In this document: positions 32,189-43,481 of the stretch, one piece after another
How positions within the stretch are numbered: position 1 is the first letter of the stretch
Layout of the letters: each line of letters opens with the position of its first letter
Origin: Citrobacter freundii
GTDB taxonomy: Bacteria; Pseudomonadota; Gammaproteobacteria; Enterobacterales; Enterobacteriaceae
DNA: 64,000 nucleotides
Assembly: GCF_011077955.1 (NCBI RefSeq)
Contig: NZ_JAALBX010000003.1
Span: forward strand, 310,001 to 374,000
Reading direction: 5' to 3'
Translations under genes and position numbers: made by a program
The notes under the pieces: model-generated
What the model saw: the letters and a program-made list of their open reading frames with translations, nothing else
Told to the model about the DNA's origin: nothing
The model's database searches: none

Positions 32189-32204
32189 CGTGATACACAT
32201 AACA
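32189..32204. promoter_or_regulatory. Possible CRP site between glpD and glpE
   Basis: CGTGA-TACACA-TAACA fits TGTGA-N6-TCACA with one mismatch per half. glpD is known to be cAMP-CRP activated in E. coli. Confidence 0.4.
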
Positions 32205-32307
32205 ATATGGCGCGTTGCCCTGCTCAACACGTACACTTGATCGGTAAGATCGTCGTAACCGGTCAATCACCGGATTGTGTGAATAATTGAAGAGAATGAG
32301 AGCGACC

Positions 32308-32637
32308 ATGGAAAACTTTGAATGTATTGGCGTTGAAGAAGCGCACCAGAAAATGCAACGCGGCGCCGCCGTGCTGGTGGATATCCGCGATCCGCAAAGT
32401 TATGCGATTGGTCATGCGCCAGGCGCGTTTCATTTAACCAACGACACGTTGATTAACTTTATGCAGGAAACGGACTTCGACATGCCGGTAATGGTGATGT
32501 GTTACCACGGCAATAGCAGCAAAGGCGCCGCCCAATATTTGCTGCAACAGGGGTATGAAAATGTCTATAGCGTGGATGGCGGGTTCGATGCCTGGCACCG
32601 GCATTTTCCGGCGGAAGTCGCCTACAAGCTGGGCTGA
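32308..32637 (+). CDS. glpE: GlpE thiosulfate sulfurtransferase
   Basis: Single-domain rhodanese transferring sulfane sulfur from thiosulfate to cyanide or thioredoxin in vitro. 109 residues. Active-site loop CYHGNSS begins at catalytic C65; [17 protein letters not shown] is the other rhodanese block. ATG 32308 was chosen (MENFECIGV) over an upstream in-frame start at 32287 because of length and a GAGAG just before it. First gene of glpEGR. Confidence 0.95.
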   Translation: MENFECIGVEEAHQKMQRGAAVLVDIRDPQSYAIGHAPGAFHLTNDTLINFMQETDFDMPVMVMCYHGNSSKGAAQYLLQQGYENVYSVDGGFDAWHRHFPAEVAYKLG

Positions 32638-32683
32638 TTAACGTATATACTCCCTCTCTTTGTGTGGAAAACGGCATTTATTG

Positions 32684-33514
32684 ATGTTACTGATTACTTC
32701 TTTTGCCAATCCCCGAATGGCTCAAGCCTTTGTGGATTATATGGCCACGCAGGGCATTGTTCTGACCATTCAGCAGCACAGCCATGCCGATGTATGGCTG
32801 GCTAACGAGCAGCATGCCGAGCGGGTGCAGGCTGAACTGGAGCAGTTTCTTAAAGACCCAAACGACCCGCGCTATTTGGCCGCGAGCTGGCGCACCGGGC
32901 ATACCGGCAGCGGCCTGCACTATCGCCGTTTCCCCTTTATGGCGACCATTCGCGAACATGCAGGCCCCTTTACGATTGGGCTCGCGGTGCTCTGTATCGC
33001 CGTGTATGTACTTATGTTGTTGGTAGGCGACCAGGCGGTAATGATTTGGCTCGCCTGGCCTTACGATCCCAGCCTCGATTTTGAATTCTGGCGCTACTTC
33101 ACCCACGCGCTGCTGCATTTCTCCGTCATGCACATTACTTTTAATTTGCTGTGGTGGTGGTATCTCGGCGGGCCGGTGGAGAAACGGTTAGGGAGCGGCA
33201 AGCTTATTGTGTTGACGGCGATTGCCGCGCTATTAAGCGGCTTCGTACAGCAAAAATTCAGCGGTGCCTGGTTTGGCGGTTTGTCCGGCGTGGTGTATGC
33301 GCTTATGGGCTACGTCTGGCTGCGGGGCGAGCGCGATCCCGAAAGTGGTATCGCAATGCCGCGTGGTTTAATGGTGTTTGCATTATTGTGGTTGGTGGCC
33401 GGTTGGTTCGATCTGTTTGGGTTCTCAATTGCCAATGCCGCGCACCTGACAGGATTACTGGTAGGGCTGGCGATGGCGTTCGTTGACTGCCTTAATTTGC
33501 GAAAACGAACATAA
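32684..33514 (+). CDS. glpG: GlpG rhomboid intramembrane serine protease
   Basis: Inner-membrane protease cleaving transmembrane segments. 276 residues, as in E. coli. N-terminal cytoplasmic domain (about 1-90), then six membrane helices. The catalytic dyad is intact: S201 in [13 protein letters not shown] and H254 in NAAHLTGL. HxxxN-type oxyanion residues are in [17 protein letters not shown] 32684 ([16 protein letters not shown]) chosen to match the family start. Confidence 0.96.
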   Translation: MLLITSFANPRMAQAFVDYMATQGIVLTIQQHSHADVWLANEQHAERVQAELEQFLKDPNDPRYLAASWRTGHTGSGLHYRRFPFMATIREHAGPFTIGLAVLCIAVYVLMLLVGDQAVMIWLAWPYDPSLDFEFWRYFTHALLHFSVMHITFNLLWWWYLGGPVEKRLGSGKLIVLTAIAALLSGFVQQKFSGAWFGGLSGVVYALMGYVWLRGERDPESGIAMPRGLMVFALLWLVAGWFDLFGFSIANAAHLTGLLVGLAMAFVDCLNLRKRT

Positions 33515-33540
33515 TTAAGCGCGATGTGCAGGAGAAAAGA

Positions 33541-34299
33541 GTGAAGCAAACACAGCGTCATGACGCCATTATTGAACTGGTTAAAAAGCAGGGATATGTC
33601 AGTACTGAAGAGCTGGTGGAACAGTTTTCCGTAAGCCCCCAGACCATTCGTCGTGATTTAAACGATCTTGCCGATCAGAACATGATTTTGCGCCATCACG
33701 GCGGCGCGGCCTTGCCGTCAAGTTCGGTCAATACTTCCTGGCACGATCGGAAAGCCACGCAAACCCAGGAAAAGGCGCGTATCGCTGAACGGGTCGCCAG
33801 CCAGATTCCGAACGGCGCGACGCTGTTTATCGATATCGGCACTACGCCGGAAGCGGTGGCTCACGCGCTGTTGAACCACGAAAATCTGCGTATCGTGACC
33901 AACAACCTCAACGTGGCTAATACGCTGATGGCGAAAGACGATTTTCGTATCATTCTGGCGGGCGGCGAGCTTCGCAGCCGTGACGGGGGAATTATTGGCG
34001 AGGCGACCCTCGATTTCATCTCCCAGTTCCGGCTGGATTTCGGCATTCTTGGGATAAGCGGCATCGACAGTGATGGCTCGCTGTTAGAGTTCGATTACCA
34101 TGAAGTGCGCACCAAGCGGGCCATCATCGACAACTCGCGCCACGTCATGCTGGTGGTGGACCATTCGAAGTTTGGCCGCAACGCTATGGTGAATTTAGGC
34201 AGTATTAGCCTGGTGGACGCGGTGTATACCGATACGGCGCCGCCAGCGGGCGTGTTACAGGTCATCCGCGAGCATAATATCCAACTGGAATTGTGCTAA
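33541..34299 (+). CDS. glpR: GlpR glycerol-3-phosphate regulon repressor
   Basis: DeoR-family repressor of the glp genes, released by glycerol-3-phosphate. 252 residues. N-terminal helix-turn-helix RHDAIIELVKKQGYVSTEELVEQF and VSPQTIRRDLNDLA; effector domain with FIDIGTTPEAVAHAL and GIIGEATLDFI. It uses GTG 33541 with AGGAG seven bases upstream; the ATG-like codon at 33526 lies before that site. I see no truncation or frameshift (E. coli K-12 strains often carry a defective glpR). Confidence 0.95.
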   Translation: MKQTQRHDAIIELVKKQGYVSTEELVEQFSVSPQTIRRDLNDLADQNMILRHHGGAALPSSSVNTSWHDRKATQTQEKARIAERVASQIPNGATLFIDIGTTPEAVAHALLNHENLRIVTNNLNVANTLMAKDDFRIILAGGELRSRDGGIIGEATLDFISQFRLDFGILGISGIDSDGSLLEFDYHEVRTKRAIIDNSRHVMLVVDHSKFGRNAMVNLGSISLVDAVYTDTAPPAGVLQVIREHNIQLELC

Positions 34300-34305
34300 C
34301 GCAGC

Positions 34306-34329
34306 CCGGCGGAGACGTTGCTCCGCCGG
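34306..34329. terminator. Hairpin shared by convergent glpR and malT
   Basis: CCGGCGGAG pairs perfectly with CTCCGCCGG across ACGTTG, between the two stop codons. Little T run on either side. Confidence 0.7.
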
Positions 34330-34338
34330 TATCTCGTT

Positions 34339-37044
34339 TCAGACGCCATATCCCATCATTTTGAGCAAATGCTGCGCGTGCTGCACGGCCGCCTGGCGAT
34401 GCGCGACGCCCAGTTTTTGATACAAATTGCGAATATGGGTTTTGATGGTGGTTGCCGCGACATCCAGCTCACCGGCGATTTGTTCGTTGCTGTAACCGGA
34501 GTAAATCAGCCCCAGTACCTGCCATTCCCGCTGGGTGAGCGGGCTGGTGCGGATAAGCTCCGGCACTTCAGGATGGGTTAATAAGCGGGTCACAAAATTC
34601 TCGTCAAAATGAGCGAACTTGTGGCGATGATGCTGGTTAATTTCCCGCAAAATAAGCTGCGCGCGATGCTGCTCCAGTTCCGGCAACGTGTTGAGCTGAA
34701 TGAGTTGACGCAACTGCTGCGCCATGGCCTCGCCCTCAATCACGAAATGGCTGACGAACCCGGTGCGGCTGGAAAGCGTCAGCGCTTCAAGCAAAACGCG
34801 CTGGGCGTCGCTTTTGCGGCCTGACTGCCAGTAAAGCTGATTCAACAGCAATAAATTGCGGTTGATATCGCTCATCAGCCGCAGATTACGTGCGTTTTCA
34901 TTCAGCTCTTCCAGGATCATTTCCGCCGGGTCGAAATCACCCAGCAGAATTTGCGCCCGCGCGATATTACGCCACTGGCTTTGCAGGAAATGGTTGTCCG
35001 CCGAGCCGGGTTTAGGCGTCTGGCGCAGCCAAGTGGCGGCAGCGGTTTTATCATTGGTCATTTGCCAGTAGATGACCCGCACTTTATCGGCGTTCGATAC
35101 CCAGTCGCTGTGATAAGGGCCATTGCCAAGCAGGTTTTCAAGGCGGTTGAGATGGCCGCGGGCATTATCCAGCGCGCCGCGTGCCAGAGAGCTTTGCACC
35201 AGCAGGGCCAGACATTGTAATTGCTGTTGCGGCTGATAATTTGCCAACACTTCTATGCCCTGGCGCGCGCAGGTTTCCGCCTCATCCAGACGCGCCCAGG
35301 CCCACAGTAATTGCGCGCGGATGCGCAGTAAAAACTCATGCAGGGGCAACTGTTCCAGATGCTGCTCGCGGATCAGGGTAAAGGCTTTATCCTGGGTTTC
35401 CCAGGCTGCCTGTAAAAAGCCCTGGGCAAACAAAATTTCACTTTGCTGAATCAGGCTCCACAGCGCGTAATGCCAGACATCATGGCGGCGGGCCATCATC
35501 TCGGTTTGCTGCATCACCGCGAGAGACTGGCTGAGTTCGCCTTTGCAGTGCAAGACCTCGCCATGCACAGATGTAGCAACGATGCGGCTGTAATAACTGG
35601 CAAGCGGCAGGGTATCCAGCGCGATAATCGACAGCCGCTCCGCTTCTTGCGGATCGCCATCGTTCATCGCGACCTGAGCACGCAATGCGTTAAATTCGCC
35701 GTGCAGCGTGTCATCCATTTCGCACTTCATTTCCTGTTCGGCGCGGGCAAGCAGAGTGTTTACTTCGCCGTAGCGATGCTGGCTTTGCATCAGCCATGCC
35801 TGCAACAGAACCAGTTTCGGGTTTTCCAGCAGGCTTTCCCAGGGAAGCGCTTTTAAAGACTCTTCCAGCAAGGTCAGTTCGCTGTGATTAAACAAACCCC
35901 AGGCGTGGTTTAGCAGAATGTCGCGCAGCATCGCGGAATCGCCCGCTGCCAGCGCGTGATGAATAGCTTCGCCCGGAAAACCCTGAGCCATCCAGCCTTC
36001 GGCTGCGGCGCGATGAATTTCCGGCAACTGCGTCGCCAGCTCCCACTGGCAGCGTTGACGCAGGAAATTGCCAAACAGCGGATGGTAGCTAAACCATTCG
36101 CCGCTATCGTCCATGCGCTGTAAAAATAGCCCCTGACGCTCAATCTCTTCGAGCCGCATCTTCCCGTTTTCTTCCCCGGTCACGCGGACAATCAGCGCAT
36201 CGTTCATCGAACGCAACAGGGCGCTTTTCAGCAAGAACATCCGTACATCGACATCGATGTTATTGAGCACCTCGTCCACCAGATAATCGGAAAGGTGGCT
36301 GGCGTTAATTCCCGCCAGACGGCGAGCGGACTGGTGAGCTGCGGTATTATTTTGACGCGCGGAAAGCGCGATAAGCTGCAACGCCGTCGCCCAACCGGCG
36401 ACCTCATCGCACATTTTGCTGCTTTCTGCGGGTTCGATTGGCGCATTCAGGCGGCAATCAAAAAATTGTTTGGCTTCTTGATGGTTAAAAGCCAGTTGTT
36501 GGCTCCCGATTTCCAGAAGCTGATCGCGTACGCGTAAATTGGCGATGCCGAGCTGCGGTAAGTTACGCGATAACACCACAAGACTGACATTGTCAGGCTG
36601 ATGGCGCAGGAAAAAACGCATGGCATCATGAATAACCGGATTGGAGATGAGATGGTAATCATCAATCACCAGATACAGCGGACGTACCCAGTCGGCCAGC
36701 TCGATAAATAATTGCGAGAAAAGGGAATTCAGGCTGGCGTACTGGCGCTTTTGCGCCATGATTTCGCTGGTGGCGCAGTGACCACCCGTCGCTTGCTGAA
36801 TCGCCGCGATTAAATAAATGGCAAAGCGCTCCTGCTGATTATCTCCCTCATCAAGAGAAAACCACCCCAGATCCTGTTTTCCTGCTGCCCACTGTGAAAC
36901 CAGCGTTGTTTTGCCGTATCCAGCGGGGCTGGTAACCAGAGCCAGTCGATAATGATGGGCGCTGGATAATTTCGCCAGAAGACGCTCGCGAAGAACGGTG
37001 TTTTCCAGGCGAACCGGGCGACTTAATTTAGACGGTATCAACAT
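34339..37044 (-). CDS. malT: MalT maltose regulon activator
   Basis: ATP- and maltotriose-dependent transcription activator of the maltose regulon (STAND/LAL family). 901 residues, the E. coli length. P-loop [16 protein letters not shown] near residues 39-54 and Walker B-like [11 protein letters not shown] in the ATPase domain, tetratricopeptide-like middle, and LuxR-type DNA-binding domain at the end ([27 protein letters not shown], then [14 protein letters not shown]). Divergent from malPQ. Confidence 0.97.
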   Translation of the reverse strand: MLIPSKLSRPVRLENTVLRERLLAKLSSAHHYRLALVTSPAGYGKTTLVSQWAAGKQDLGWFSLDEGDNQQERFAIYLIAAIQQATGGHCATSEIMAQKRQYASLNSLFSQLFIELADWVRPLYLVIDDYHLISNPVIHDAMRFFLRHQPDNVSLVVLSRNLPQLGIANLRVRDQLLEIGSQQLAFNHQEAKQFFDCRLNAPIEPAESSKMCDEVAGWATALQLIALSARQNNTAAHQSARRLAGINASHLSDYLVDEVLNNIDVDVRMFLLKSALLRSMNDALIVRVTGEENGKMRLEEIERQGLFLQRMDDSGEWFSYHPLFGNFLRQRCQWELATQLPEIHRAAAEGWMAQGFPGEAIHHALAAGDSAMLRDILLNHAWGLFNHSELTLLEESLKALPWESLLENPKLVLLQAWLMQSQHRYGEVNTLLARAEQEMKCEMDDTLHGEFNALRAQVAMNDGDPQEAERLSIIALDTLPLASYYSRIVATSVHGEVLHCKGELSQSLAVMQQTEMMARRHDVWHYALWSLIQQSEILFAQGFLQAAWETQDKAFTLIREQHLEQLPLHEFLLRIRAQLLWAWARLDEAETCARQGIEVLANYQPQQQLQCLALLVQSSLARGALDNARGHLNRLENLLGNGPYHSDWVSNADKVRVIYWQMTNDKTAAATWLRQTPKPGSADNHFLQSQWRNIARAQILLGDFDPAEMILEELNENARNLRLMSDINRNLLLLNQLYWQSGRKSDAQRVLLEALTLSSRTGFVSHFVIEGEAMAQQLRQLIQLNTLPELEQHRAQLILREINQHHRHKFAHFDENFVTRLLTHPEVPELIRTSPLTQREWQVLGLIYSGYSNEQIAGELDVAATTIKTHIRNLYQKLGVAHRQAAVQHAQHLLKMMGYGV

Positions 37045-37177
37045 AGATGGTCACTTCACTGTGTATTACTGAGTAATCCAGGCCGAATGATTTATTTTGC
37101 GCCTCGTAATTAATACTTACGTTTAGGGTCGGACACCCTAAGAAGTATTGCAAGTTATGTCGATTTTAGAAGTGGGT

Positions 37178-37199
37178 AAAGTTGCACTATGTCACATTT
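37178..37199 (-). promoter_or_regulatory. Probable CRP site of the malT promoter
   Basis: On the minus strand the 22-base stretch starts AAATGTGACATAG and ends GCAACTTT. The first half-site is perfect (AAATGTGA), the second weaker. malT is a known CRP-activated gene in E. coli. The site lies 134 bases before the malT ATG. Confidence 0.6.
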
Positions 37200-37440
37200 C
37201 GGTAACTATTATGAAGGGTTACTACGACATTTGTCTTAGGCAAAAGGCGGCATCTGGGAAGGGTTGATGCCTGAGTTTGTGCCTTTTGAGATTGATCGTA
37301 AAGATAAAAGGTCACATTAGGATGATGCCGCGTTCAATTAAATCTGTACTTACACAGTTTCATTGACGCTCGCGCTTACAGAAAGTCACTGAAAAATTAT
37401 TAACAACGGTGTTGAGTGTCTGGGATCACATTTTTGCCTA

Positions 37441-37482
37441 CTCCCCGCTACTCCTCCCTGTCTAATCCACGTCAGGATGAGG
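37441..37482. promoter_or_regulatory. MalT boxes of the malPQ promoter
   Basis: Three GGATGA/GGGGAG-type boxes: CTCCCC (37441-37446) and CTCCTCCC (37451-37458) on the minus strand, and GGATGAGG (37475-37482) on the plus strand, 67-108 bases before the malP start. MalT is known to bind such asymmetric boxes at malP. The remaining malT-malP spacer (37045-37548) holds no gene I can support. Confidence 0.7.
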
Positions 37483-37548
37483 AATTCGCGGTGGCCGCCT
37501 GGCACACTATCGCTAATGTCATTATTTTTTCTACAGGACCTTTTTTCT

Positions 37549-39951
37549 ATGTCACAGACGACGTTCGATAACATTCAGTTTGAGGCTGCCCTGACGCGTC
37601 AGTGGCAACGTTTTGGTCTATCCGCCGCAAGCGAAATGACTTCGCGCCAGTGGTGGCATGCCGTGAGCGCTGCGCTGGCGGAAATGCTGCGCGCCCAGCC
37701 GCGCGTTGAGCCTGACGCGAACCAGCGTCATGTGAACTATATCTCGATGGAATTTCTGATTGGCCGCCTGACGGGCAACAACCTGCTGAACCTCGGCTGG
37801 TATCAGGCGGTGAGCGATGTGCTGGCGGGCTATAGCATCAATCTGACCGATTTACTGGAGGCGGAGACCGATCCAGCGCTTGGCAACGGCGGGCTTGGGC
37901 GTCTTGCGGCCTGTTTCCTGGATTCCATGGCGACGGTAGGCCAGGCGGCCACTGGCTATGGCTTGAACTACCAGTACGGTCTGTTCCGCCAGTCTTTCGA
38001 CGATGGCAAGCAGATGGAAGCGCCGGATAACTGGCATCGTGAAAGTTACCCGTGGTTCAGCCACAACGACGCGCTGGATGTGCAGGTCGGTATTGGCGGC
38101 AAGCTGGTAAAACGTGGCGATAAACACGTCTGGGAGCCGGGCTTTACCATTACCGGCCAGGCATGGGATCTGCCGGTGCTCGGCTATCAGAATGGCGTCG
38201 CGCAACCGCTGCGTTTGTGGCAGGCTACCCACGCGCACCCGTTCAACCTGACCAAATTTAATGACGGCGACTTCCTGCGCGCCGAGCAACAGGGTATCGA
38301 TGCGGACAAGCTCACCAAAGTGCTCTACCCGAACGACAACCATCAGGCGGGTAAAAAGCTGCGTCTGATGCAGCAGTATTTCCAGTGCGCGTGCTCCATT
38401 GCCGATATTCTGCGCCGTCACCATTATCTGGGCCGCGATATCGCCCGGTTAGCCGATTACGAAGTTATCCAGCTTAACGATACGCATCCGACTATCGCTA
38501 TCCCTGAACTGCTGCGCGTGCTGATTGATGAGCACCAGATGAGTTGGGATGACGCCTGGGCTATCACCAGCAAAACCTTTGCCTACACCAACCACACGCT
38601 GATGCCGGAAGCGCTGGAGTGCTGGGACGAGCGGCTGATCCGCACCCTGTTGCCGCGCCATATGCAAATCATCAAAGAGATCAACGCGCGCTTTAAGGTG
38701 CTGGTAGAGAAAACCTGGCCGGGCGATGAGGCGGTATGGGCCAAACTCGCCGTGGTATACGACAAACAAGTACGCATGGCGAATATGTGTGTGGTGAGCG
38801 GTTTTGCCGTAAACGGCGTGGCAGCCCTGCACTCGGAACTGGTGGTAAAAGATCTGTTCCCGGAATATCACCTGCTGTGGCCGAACAAATTCCACAACGT
38901 GACCAACGGCATCACGCCGCGTCGCTGGATCAAACAATGTAACCCGGAGCTGGCGGCGCTTATCGATAAGACGCTGAAAAAAGAGTGGGTTAACGATCTG
39001 GATGCGCTGGCTGATCTGGAAAAATATGCCGATGACGCCACGTTTCGTCAGGAGTACCGCGACATTAAACAGCGCAATAAGGTCAAACTGGCGGCGTTCG
39101 TAAAAGCGCGCACCGGCATTGAAATCAATCCGCAGGCGCTATTTGATATTCAGATCAAACGCTTGCATGAATATAAGCGCCAGCACCTCAATCTGTTGCA
39201 GATTCTGGCGATGTACAAAGAAATCCGCGAAAACCCGACGGCCGACCGCGTGCCGCGTGTGTTCCTGTTCGGTGCCAAAGCCGCGCCCGGGTATTACCTC
39301 GCGAAAAATATTATTTACGCGATCAACAAAGTGGCCGATACGATCAATAACGATCCGCTGGTGGGCGACAAACTGAAAGTGGTCTTCCTGCCGGATTATT
39401 GTGTCTCGGCGGCGGAGAAAATGATCCCGGCGGCGGATATCTCGGAGCAAATTTCCACGGCCGGTAAAGAAGCCTCCGGCACCGGCAACATGAAACTTGC
39501 ACTGAACGGCGCGCTGACCGTGGGCACGCTGGACGGCGCGAACGTCGAAATTGCCGAGAAAGTAGGGACCGAAAATATTTTCATCTTTGGCCTGACGGTA
39601 GACGAAGTCAAAATGCTCAAAGCCAAAGGTTACGATCCGGTGAAATGGCGTAAGAAAGATAAGCTGTTGGATGGCGTACTCAAAGAGCTGGAAAAAGGCG
39701 TTTACGCTGATGGGGATAAACACGCATTCGACCCCATGCTGCAAAGTATTGGTAAGGCAGGCGGCGACCCTTATCTGCTGATGGCCGATTTCGCATCCTA
39801 TGTAGAAGCGCAAAAACAGGCAGATTTATTGTACCGCGACCAGGAAGCCTGGACACGAGCTGCTATCCTGAATACCGCGCGCTGCGGCATGTTTAGCTCT
39901 GACCGCTCCATTCGCGACTACCAGACCCGTATCTGGCAGGCCAAACGTTAA
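37549..39951 (+). CDS. malP: Maltodextrin phosphorylase
   Basis: Phosphorolysis of linear maltodextrins to glucose-1-phosphate. 800 residues, GT35, paralogue of glgP. The pyridoxal phosphate lysine is in [19 protein letters not shown]; also [23 protein letters not shown] and [22 protein letters not shown] 37549 ([19 protein letters not shown]) was chosen; the frame from 37477 reads through the MalT box region and is not plausible. The N-terminal 60 residues differ noticeably from the E. coli version I recall, which argues against the organism being E. coli. Confidence 0.97.
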   Translation: MSQTTFDNIQFEAALTRQWQRFGLSAASEMTSRQWWHAVSAALAEMLRAQPRVEPDANQRHVNYISMEFLIGRLTGNNLLNLGWYQAVSDVLAGYSINLTDLLEAETDPALGNGGLGRLAACFLDSMATVGQAATGYGLNYQYGLFRQSFDDGKQMEAPDNWHRESYPWFSHNDALDVQVGIGGKLVKRGDKHVWEPGFTITGQAWDLPVLGYQNGVAQPLRLWQATHAHPFNLTKFNDGDFLRAEQQGIDADKLTKVLYPNDNHQAGKKLRLMQQYFQCACSIADILRRHHYLGRDIARLADYEVIQLNDTHPTIAIPELLRVLIDEHQMSWDDAWAITSKTFAYTNHTLMPEALECWDERLIRTLLPRHMQIIKEINARFKVLVEKTWPGDEAVWAKLAVVYDKQVRMANMCVVSGFAVNGVAALHSELVVKDLFPEYHLLWPNKFHNVTNGITPRRWIKQCNPELAALIDKTLKKEWVNDLDALADLEKYADDATFRQEYRDIKQRNKVKLAAFVKARTGIEINPQALFDIQIKRLHEYKRQHLNLLQILAMYKEIRENPTADRVPRVFLFGAKAAPGYYLAKNIIYAINKVADTINNDPLVGDKLKVVFLPDYCVSAAEKMIPAADISEQISTAGKEASGTGNMKLALNGALTVGTLDGANVEIAEKVGTENIFIFGLTVDEVKMLKAKGYDPVKWRKKDKLLDGVLKELEKGVYADGDKHAFDPMLQSIGKAGGDPYLLMADFASYVEAQKQADLLYRDQEAWTRAAILNTARCGMFSSDRSIRDYQTRIWQAKR

Positions 39952-39960
39952 GGATATGCC

Positions 39961-42069
39961 ATGGATAAACGCCTGAACACTGCCGCCCTTGAGGCAGGAA
40001 TTAGCGCTAATTATATCAATGCTCACGGTAAAGCTCAGGCGATTGGCGCTGAAACTAAGCGCCGTTTGCTGGACGCGATGAATCGCGTACAACCTGTTAA
40101 AAAGCCGGTTGCCGCGCCGATACCAGGCGTCAAAGTTTTGCGTTCGGCAACGCGTCTTACGATAGCGCTGGAGGGTCAAGGCGACTATGAGTGGTTGCTG
40201 ACGACGGAAGCGGGCAAGCAGCATACGGGAAGCGCAACAGGCGGTGAAAGCCTGAAGCTTCCCGCAAGGTTGCCGCTGGGCTATCACACGCTGACGCTGA
40301 AGCAAAAGTCGCAGCAGTGGGATTGCCGGTTAATTGTCGCGCCGAAGCGCTGCTTTGAACCGGAGACTATCGTTAAAGGCGAGAAAATCTGGGGTGCTTG
40401 TGTGCAGCTTTATACCCTGCGCTCACGCACCAACTGGGGGATCGGCGATTTTGGCGATTTGAAACGGATGCTGGTGTCGGTGGCGCAACGGGGCGGCAGT
40501 TTTATCGGCCTGAATCCCATCCATGCGCTGTATCCTGCGAATCCCGAAAGCGCAAGCCCCTATAGCCCTTCTTCGCGCCGCTGGATGAACGTCGTTTATA
40601 TTGACGTTAACGCCATTGAGGATTTCCAGCAAAGCGAAGAGGCGCGGGCCTGGTGGGAAATGCCCTCTACGCAGCAGTCGCTTAAAGTGGCGCGTGATGC
40701 CGACTGGGTTGATTATTCCACGGTGACAGCGCTCAAAATGGCGGGCCTCCAGTTGGCCTGGAAGCAGTTCTCGCTGCGCGATAACGATGACGAGCAGGTT
40801 CGCGCCTTTCGTGATTTCGTCGCCAGTGAGGGCGAAAGCCTTTACTGGCAGGCGGCATTTGACGCGCTGCACGCCACGCAGGTGAAAGAAGACGAACTGC
40901 GCTGGGGATGGCCGGTATGGCCCGAGGGATTTCAGTCTACAGACAGCCCGCAGGTGAAGGCCTTCTGCGAAGAAAACGCGGATGACATCAACTTTTACCT
41001 GTGGCTGCAATGGCTTGCCTGGAAACAGTTCGCTGAATGCTGGGAAACCAGCCAGTTGCACGGCATGCCCGTCGGTTTGTATCGCGATTTGGCGGTAGGC
41101 GTGGCGGAAGGCGGTGCGGAAACCTGGTGTGACCGCGAACTGTATTGTCTTAAAGCGTCGGTGGGCGCGCCGCCGGATATTCTGGGGCCGCTTGGACAAA
41201 ACTGGGGCTTACCGCCCATGGACCCGCATGTGATGACGGCCCGTGGTTATGAGCCGTTCATCCAGTTGCTGCGCGCCAACATGACCAACTGCGGCGCGTT
41301 GCGAATCGATCATGTGATGTCGCTGCTGCGGTTGTGGTGGATACCCTACGGTGAAACGGCGGATCAGGGCGCTTATGTGCAATATCCGGTCGATGATTTA
41401 CTGGCTATCCTGGCGCTGGAAAGTGAGCGTCATCAATGCATGGTGATTGGTGAAGACTTGGGTACTGTGCCGGTAGAAATCGTCGGAAAACTGCGCCAGA
41501 ACGGCGTGTATTCCTACAAAGTGCTCTATTTCGAAAACGACGCCAGCAAGCACTATCGCGAACCCAAGTCATGGCCGGTACAAGCGATGGCGGTAGCGAC
41601 CACCCATGATTTGCCCACCTTGCGTGGCTACTGGGAAAGCGGTGATTTAACCCTCGGTAAAACGCTGGGTCTTTATCCTGACGAAATCGTGCTGCGCGGG
41701 TTGTATGAAGATCGTGAACGCGCAAAACAGGGGCTGCTGGACGCGCTGCGCCAGTACAACTGCTTGCCGAAAAAGGCAGGGCATAAAGCCAAAGGGATGA
41801 AAATGACGCCGGTACTTAACCGGGCGATGCAGCGTTATATTGCCGATACGCAGTGCGCGCTGCTGGGCCTGCAACCGGAAGACTGGCTGGATATGGCGGA
41901 CCCGGTCAACATTCCCGGCACCAGTTATCAGTATAAAAACTGGCGGCGTAAATTATCCGTCCCGCTTGAGAAAATGTTTGCAGACGAAGGCGTCAACAAG
42001 TTGATTAAGGATTTGGATAAACGTCGTCGCGCTGCCTCACGCAAGTATCAAAAACCGAAAGCGAAATAA
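39961..42069 (+). CDS. malQ: 4-alpha-glucanotransferase (amylomaltase)
   Basis: Disproportionates maltodextrins, releasing glucose and building longer chains for MalP. 702 residues, GH77. Conserved blocks include LRSRTNWGIGDFGDL, YSPSSRRWMNVVYIDVNAI, nucleophile region ALRIDHVMSLLRLWWIP, acid region VIGEDLGTVP and TTHDLPTLRGYW. It starts nine bases after the malP stop behind AAGGATATGCC. Followed by a shared terminator and then nfuA on the other strand; gntT, which sits here in K-12, is absent. Confidence 0.97.
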   Translation: MDKRLNTAALEAGISANYINAHGKAQAIGAETKRRLLDAMNRVQPVKKPVAAPIPGVKVLRSATRLTIALEGQGDYEWLLTTEAGKQHTGSATGGESLKLPARLPLGYHTLTLKQKSQQWDCRLIVAPKRCFEPETIVKGEKIWGACVQLYTLRSRTNWGIGDFGDLKRMLVSVAQRGGSFIGLNPIHALYPANPESASPYSPSSRRWMNVVYIDVNAIEDFQQSEEARAWWEMPSTQQSLKVARDADWVDYSTVTALKMAGLQLAWKQFSLRDNDDEQVRAFRDFVASEGESLYWQAAFDALHATQVKEDELRWGWPVWPEGFQSTDSPQVKAFCEENADDINFYLWLQWLAWKQFAECWETSQLHGMPVGLYRDLAVGVAEGGAETWCDRELYCLKASVGAPPDILGPLGQNWGLPPMDPHVMTARGYEPFIQLLRANMTNCGALRIDHVMSLLRLWWIPYGETADQGAYVQYPVDDLLAILALESERHQCMVIGEDLGTVPVEIVGKLRQNGVYSYKVLYFENDASKHYREPKSWPVQAMAVATTHDLPTLRGYWESGDLTLGKTLGLYPDEIVLRGLYEDRERAKQGLLDALRQYNCLPKKAGHKAKGMKMTPVLNRAMQRYIADTQCALLGLQPEDWLDMADPVNIPGTSYQYKNWRRKLSVPLEKMFADEGVNKLIKDLDKRRRAASRKYQKPKAK

Positions 42070-42083
42070 TGGCTCGCAGATAA

Positions 42084-42108
42084 AAAAGGCGCTGAATCAG
42101 CGCCTTTT
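42084..42108. terminator. Bidirectional terminator between malQ and nfuA
   Basis: AAAAGGCGCT pairs with AGCGCCTTTT around GAATC, flanked by A and T tracts on both sides. Confidence 0.92.
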
Positions 42109-42129
42109 CTGTATGTTACACCGGGCAGA

Positions 42130-42705
42130 TTAGTAGTAGGAATGCTCGCCGCGCTGGTGTTCTGTCAGATCGCGCACGCCTTTGAGTTCCGGGAACTCAT
42201 TCAGCAATTGCTTTTCAATCCCTTCTTTCAGGGTGACATCCACCATTGAGCAACCGTTGCAGCCGCCGCCGAATTGCAGGATAGCGTAGCCTTCATCGGT
42301 GATTTCCATCAGCGATACACGACCGCCATGGCCTGCCAGCTGCGGGTTAACTTGCGATTGCAGCATATATTCCACGCGCTCCATCAGCGGAGCGTCGTCG
42401 GCGACTTTACGCATTTTGGCGTTCGGCGCTTTCAGGGTCAGCTGTGAGCCTAACTGATCGGTGACGAAATCGATTTCCGCGTCTTCCAGATACGGTGCGC
42501 TCAGCTCATCCACATACGCGGTGAGATGTTCGAACGTCAGCGCCGTGTCGCTCGCTTCGACCGCATCTGGCGGGCAGTAGGACACGCCGCATTCTGCATT
42601 CGGCGTACCGGGATTAATAACAAACACGCGGATTTGGGTGCCTTCTTCCTGGTTAGCCAGAAGTTTGACAAAGTGTGCCTGGGCAGCATCGGAAATACGA
42701 ATCAT
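42130..42705 (-). CDS. nfuA: NfuA iron-sulfur carrier protein
   Basis: Carries and delivers 4Fe-4S clusters under oxidative or iron stress. 191 residues: an N-terminal degenerate A-type scaffold domain (about 1-95), then the C-terminal Nfu domain whose cluster-binding CxxC is in [20 protein letters not shown] 42705 ([12 protein letters not shown]). Expression under iron limitation would be in line with the ryhB and feo systems nearby, but I see no clear operator here. Confidence 0.96.
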   Translation of the reverse strand: MIRISDAAQAHFVKLLANQEEGTQIRVFVINPGTPNAECGVSYCPPDAVEASDTALTFEHLTAYVDELSAPYLEDAEIDFVTDQLGSQLTLKAPNAKMRKVADDAPLMERVEYMLQSQVNPQLAGHGGRVSLMEITDEGYAILQFGGGCNGCSMVDVTLKEGIEKQLLNEFPELKGVRDLTEHQRGEHSYY

Positions 42706-42763
42706 AGCTATGGCCTAATAGTTGACTATTTTACTTGGTTATAATACGCCCATCATCGAGGGT

Positions 42764-43447
42764 CTACAAGGTTCGACACAGGCACCATACCTGGACAGTC
42801 GCCGCGCCATGGCGATGCAAGAGTTGGGCTATTTCTCCGACCGTACTGCCCGTTGTGACGACGTCATCCACAATAACGATATGGAGATCCCGCACGGGTA
42901 ATTCAAGGCGAAAAGCGTCATGTAGGTTCTTTTTGCGTAACCGCGCGCTGAGATGATGTTGAGCTGGGGTGCGTCTGACGCGCCGAAGCACCCGTTCGTC
43001 ATACCGACAACCCAGCAAGCGGGCCAGCGGTTTTGCCAGCAACGCGCTTTGATTGTAGCCTCGCCGCCAGGCGCGTTGGCGGTGTAACGGCACGCTGATA
43101 AGTAAATCCGGCCGGGGAAAGGCGGATTCCCGCTGTGCCTCGCGCGCCCGTAACAGCATCAAACGCGCTAACGGCCGGGCGAGGGCGGTTTGCTGATTAA
43201 ATTTTAACGCCTGTACCAGCGCGCTTAACGGCTGACAATAATCCGTCACGTAGAGCAGTCGTTGCCAGGGCGGCGGCTTTTGTAAACAGCGTCCGCAGGG
43301 CAGCGTTGTAACCATGGCGGGCAAGCCGCAGACGGGGCAGCATTGCGGAGCGACGGGGAGCGCTTTGCGACAACACGAGCAGATCCCCCAATGGGAAATG
43401 GCAAGGGGCATCCTGCATAGCCAACATAAGGCTGGTACTGTTAGCAT
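42764..43447 (-). CDS. gntX: GntX, ComF-family phosphoribosyltransferase-like protein
   Basis: ComF family, 227 residues. An N-terminal zinc-finger-like cysteine set (CWLC, CSCC, CCPVCG, CGRC) precedes a phosphoribosyltransferase fold with the PRPP motif IVIVDDVVTTGSTV near the C-terminus. Exact role unclear; named for an early link to gluconate transport, and ComF in other bacteria acts in DNA uptake. Two adjacent ATG codons (43450, 43447); the second matches E. coli. Head to head with bioH, 34 bases apart. Confidence 0.93.
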   Translation of the reverse strand: MLTVPALCWLCRMPLAISHWGICSCCRKALPVAPQCCPVCGLPAMVTTLPCGRCLQKPPPWQRLLYVTDYCQPLSALVQALKFNQQTALARPLARLMLLRAREAQRESAFPRPDLLISVPLHRQRAWRRGYNQSALLAKPLARLLGCRYDERVLRRVRRTPAQHHLSARLRKKNLHDAFRLELPVRDLHIVIVDDVVTTGSTVGEIAQLLHRHGAATVQVWCLCRTL

Positions 43448-43481
43448 CATGGTTTTCCATATAAAAAAGAGACTGTAGCGA

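Noticed and set aside
28080-39951. glgP and malP as a recent duplication
   Set aside because: Both are standard, long-diverged enteric paralogues each in its own conserved operon.
40423-41199. 258-codon minus-strand frame opposite malQ
   Set aside because: Antisense shadow without ribosome site; malQ is unambiguous.
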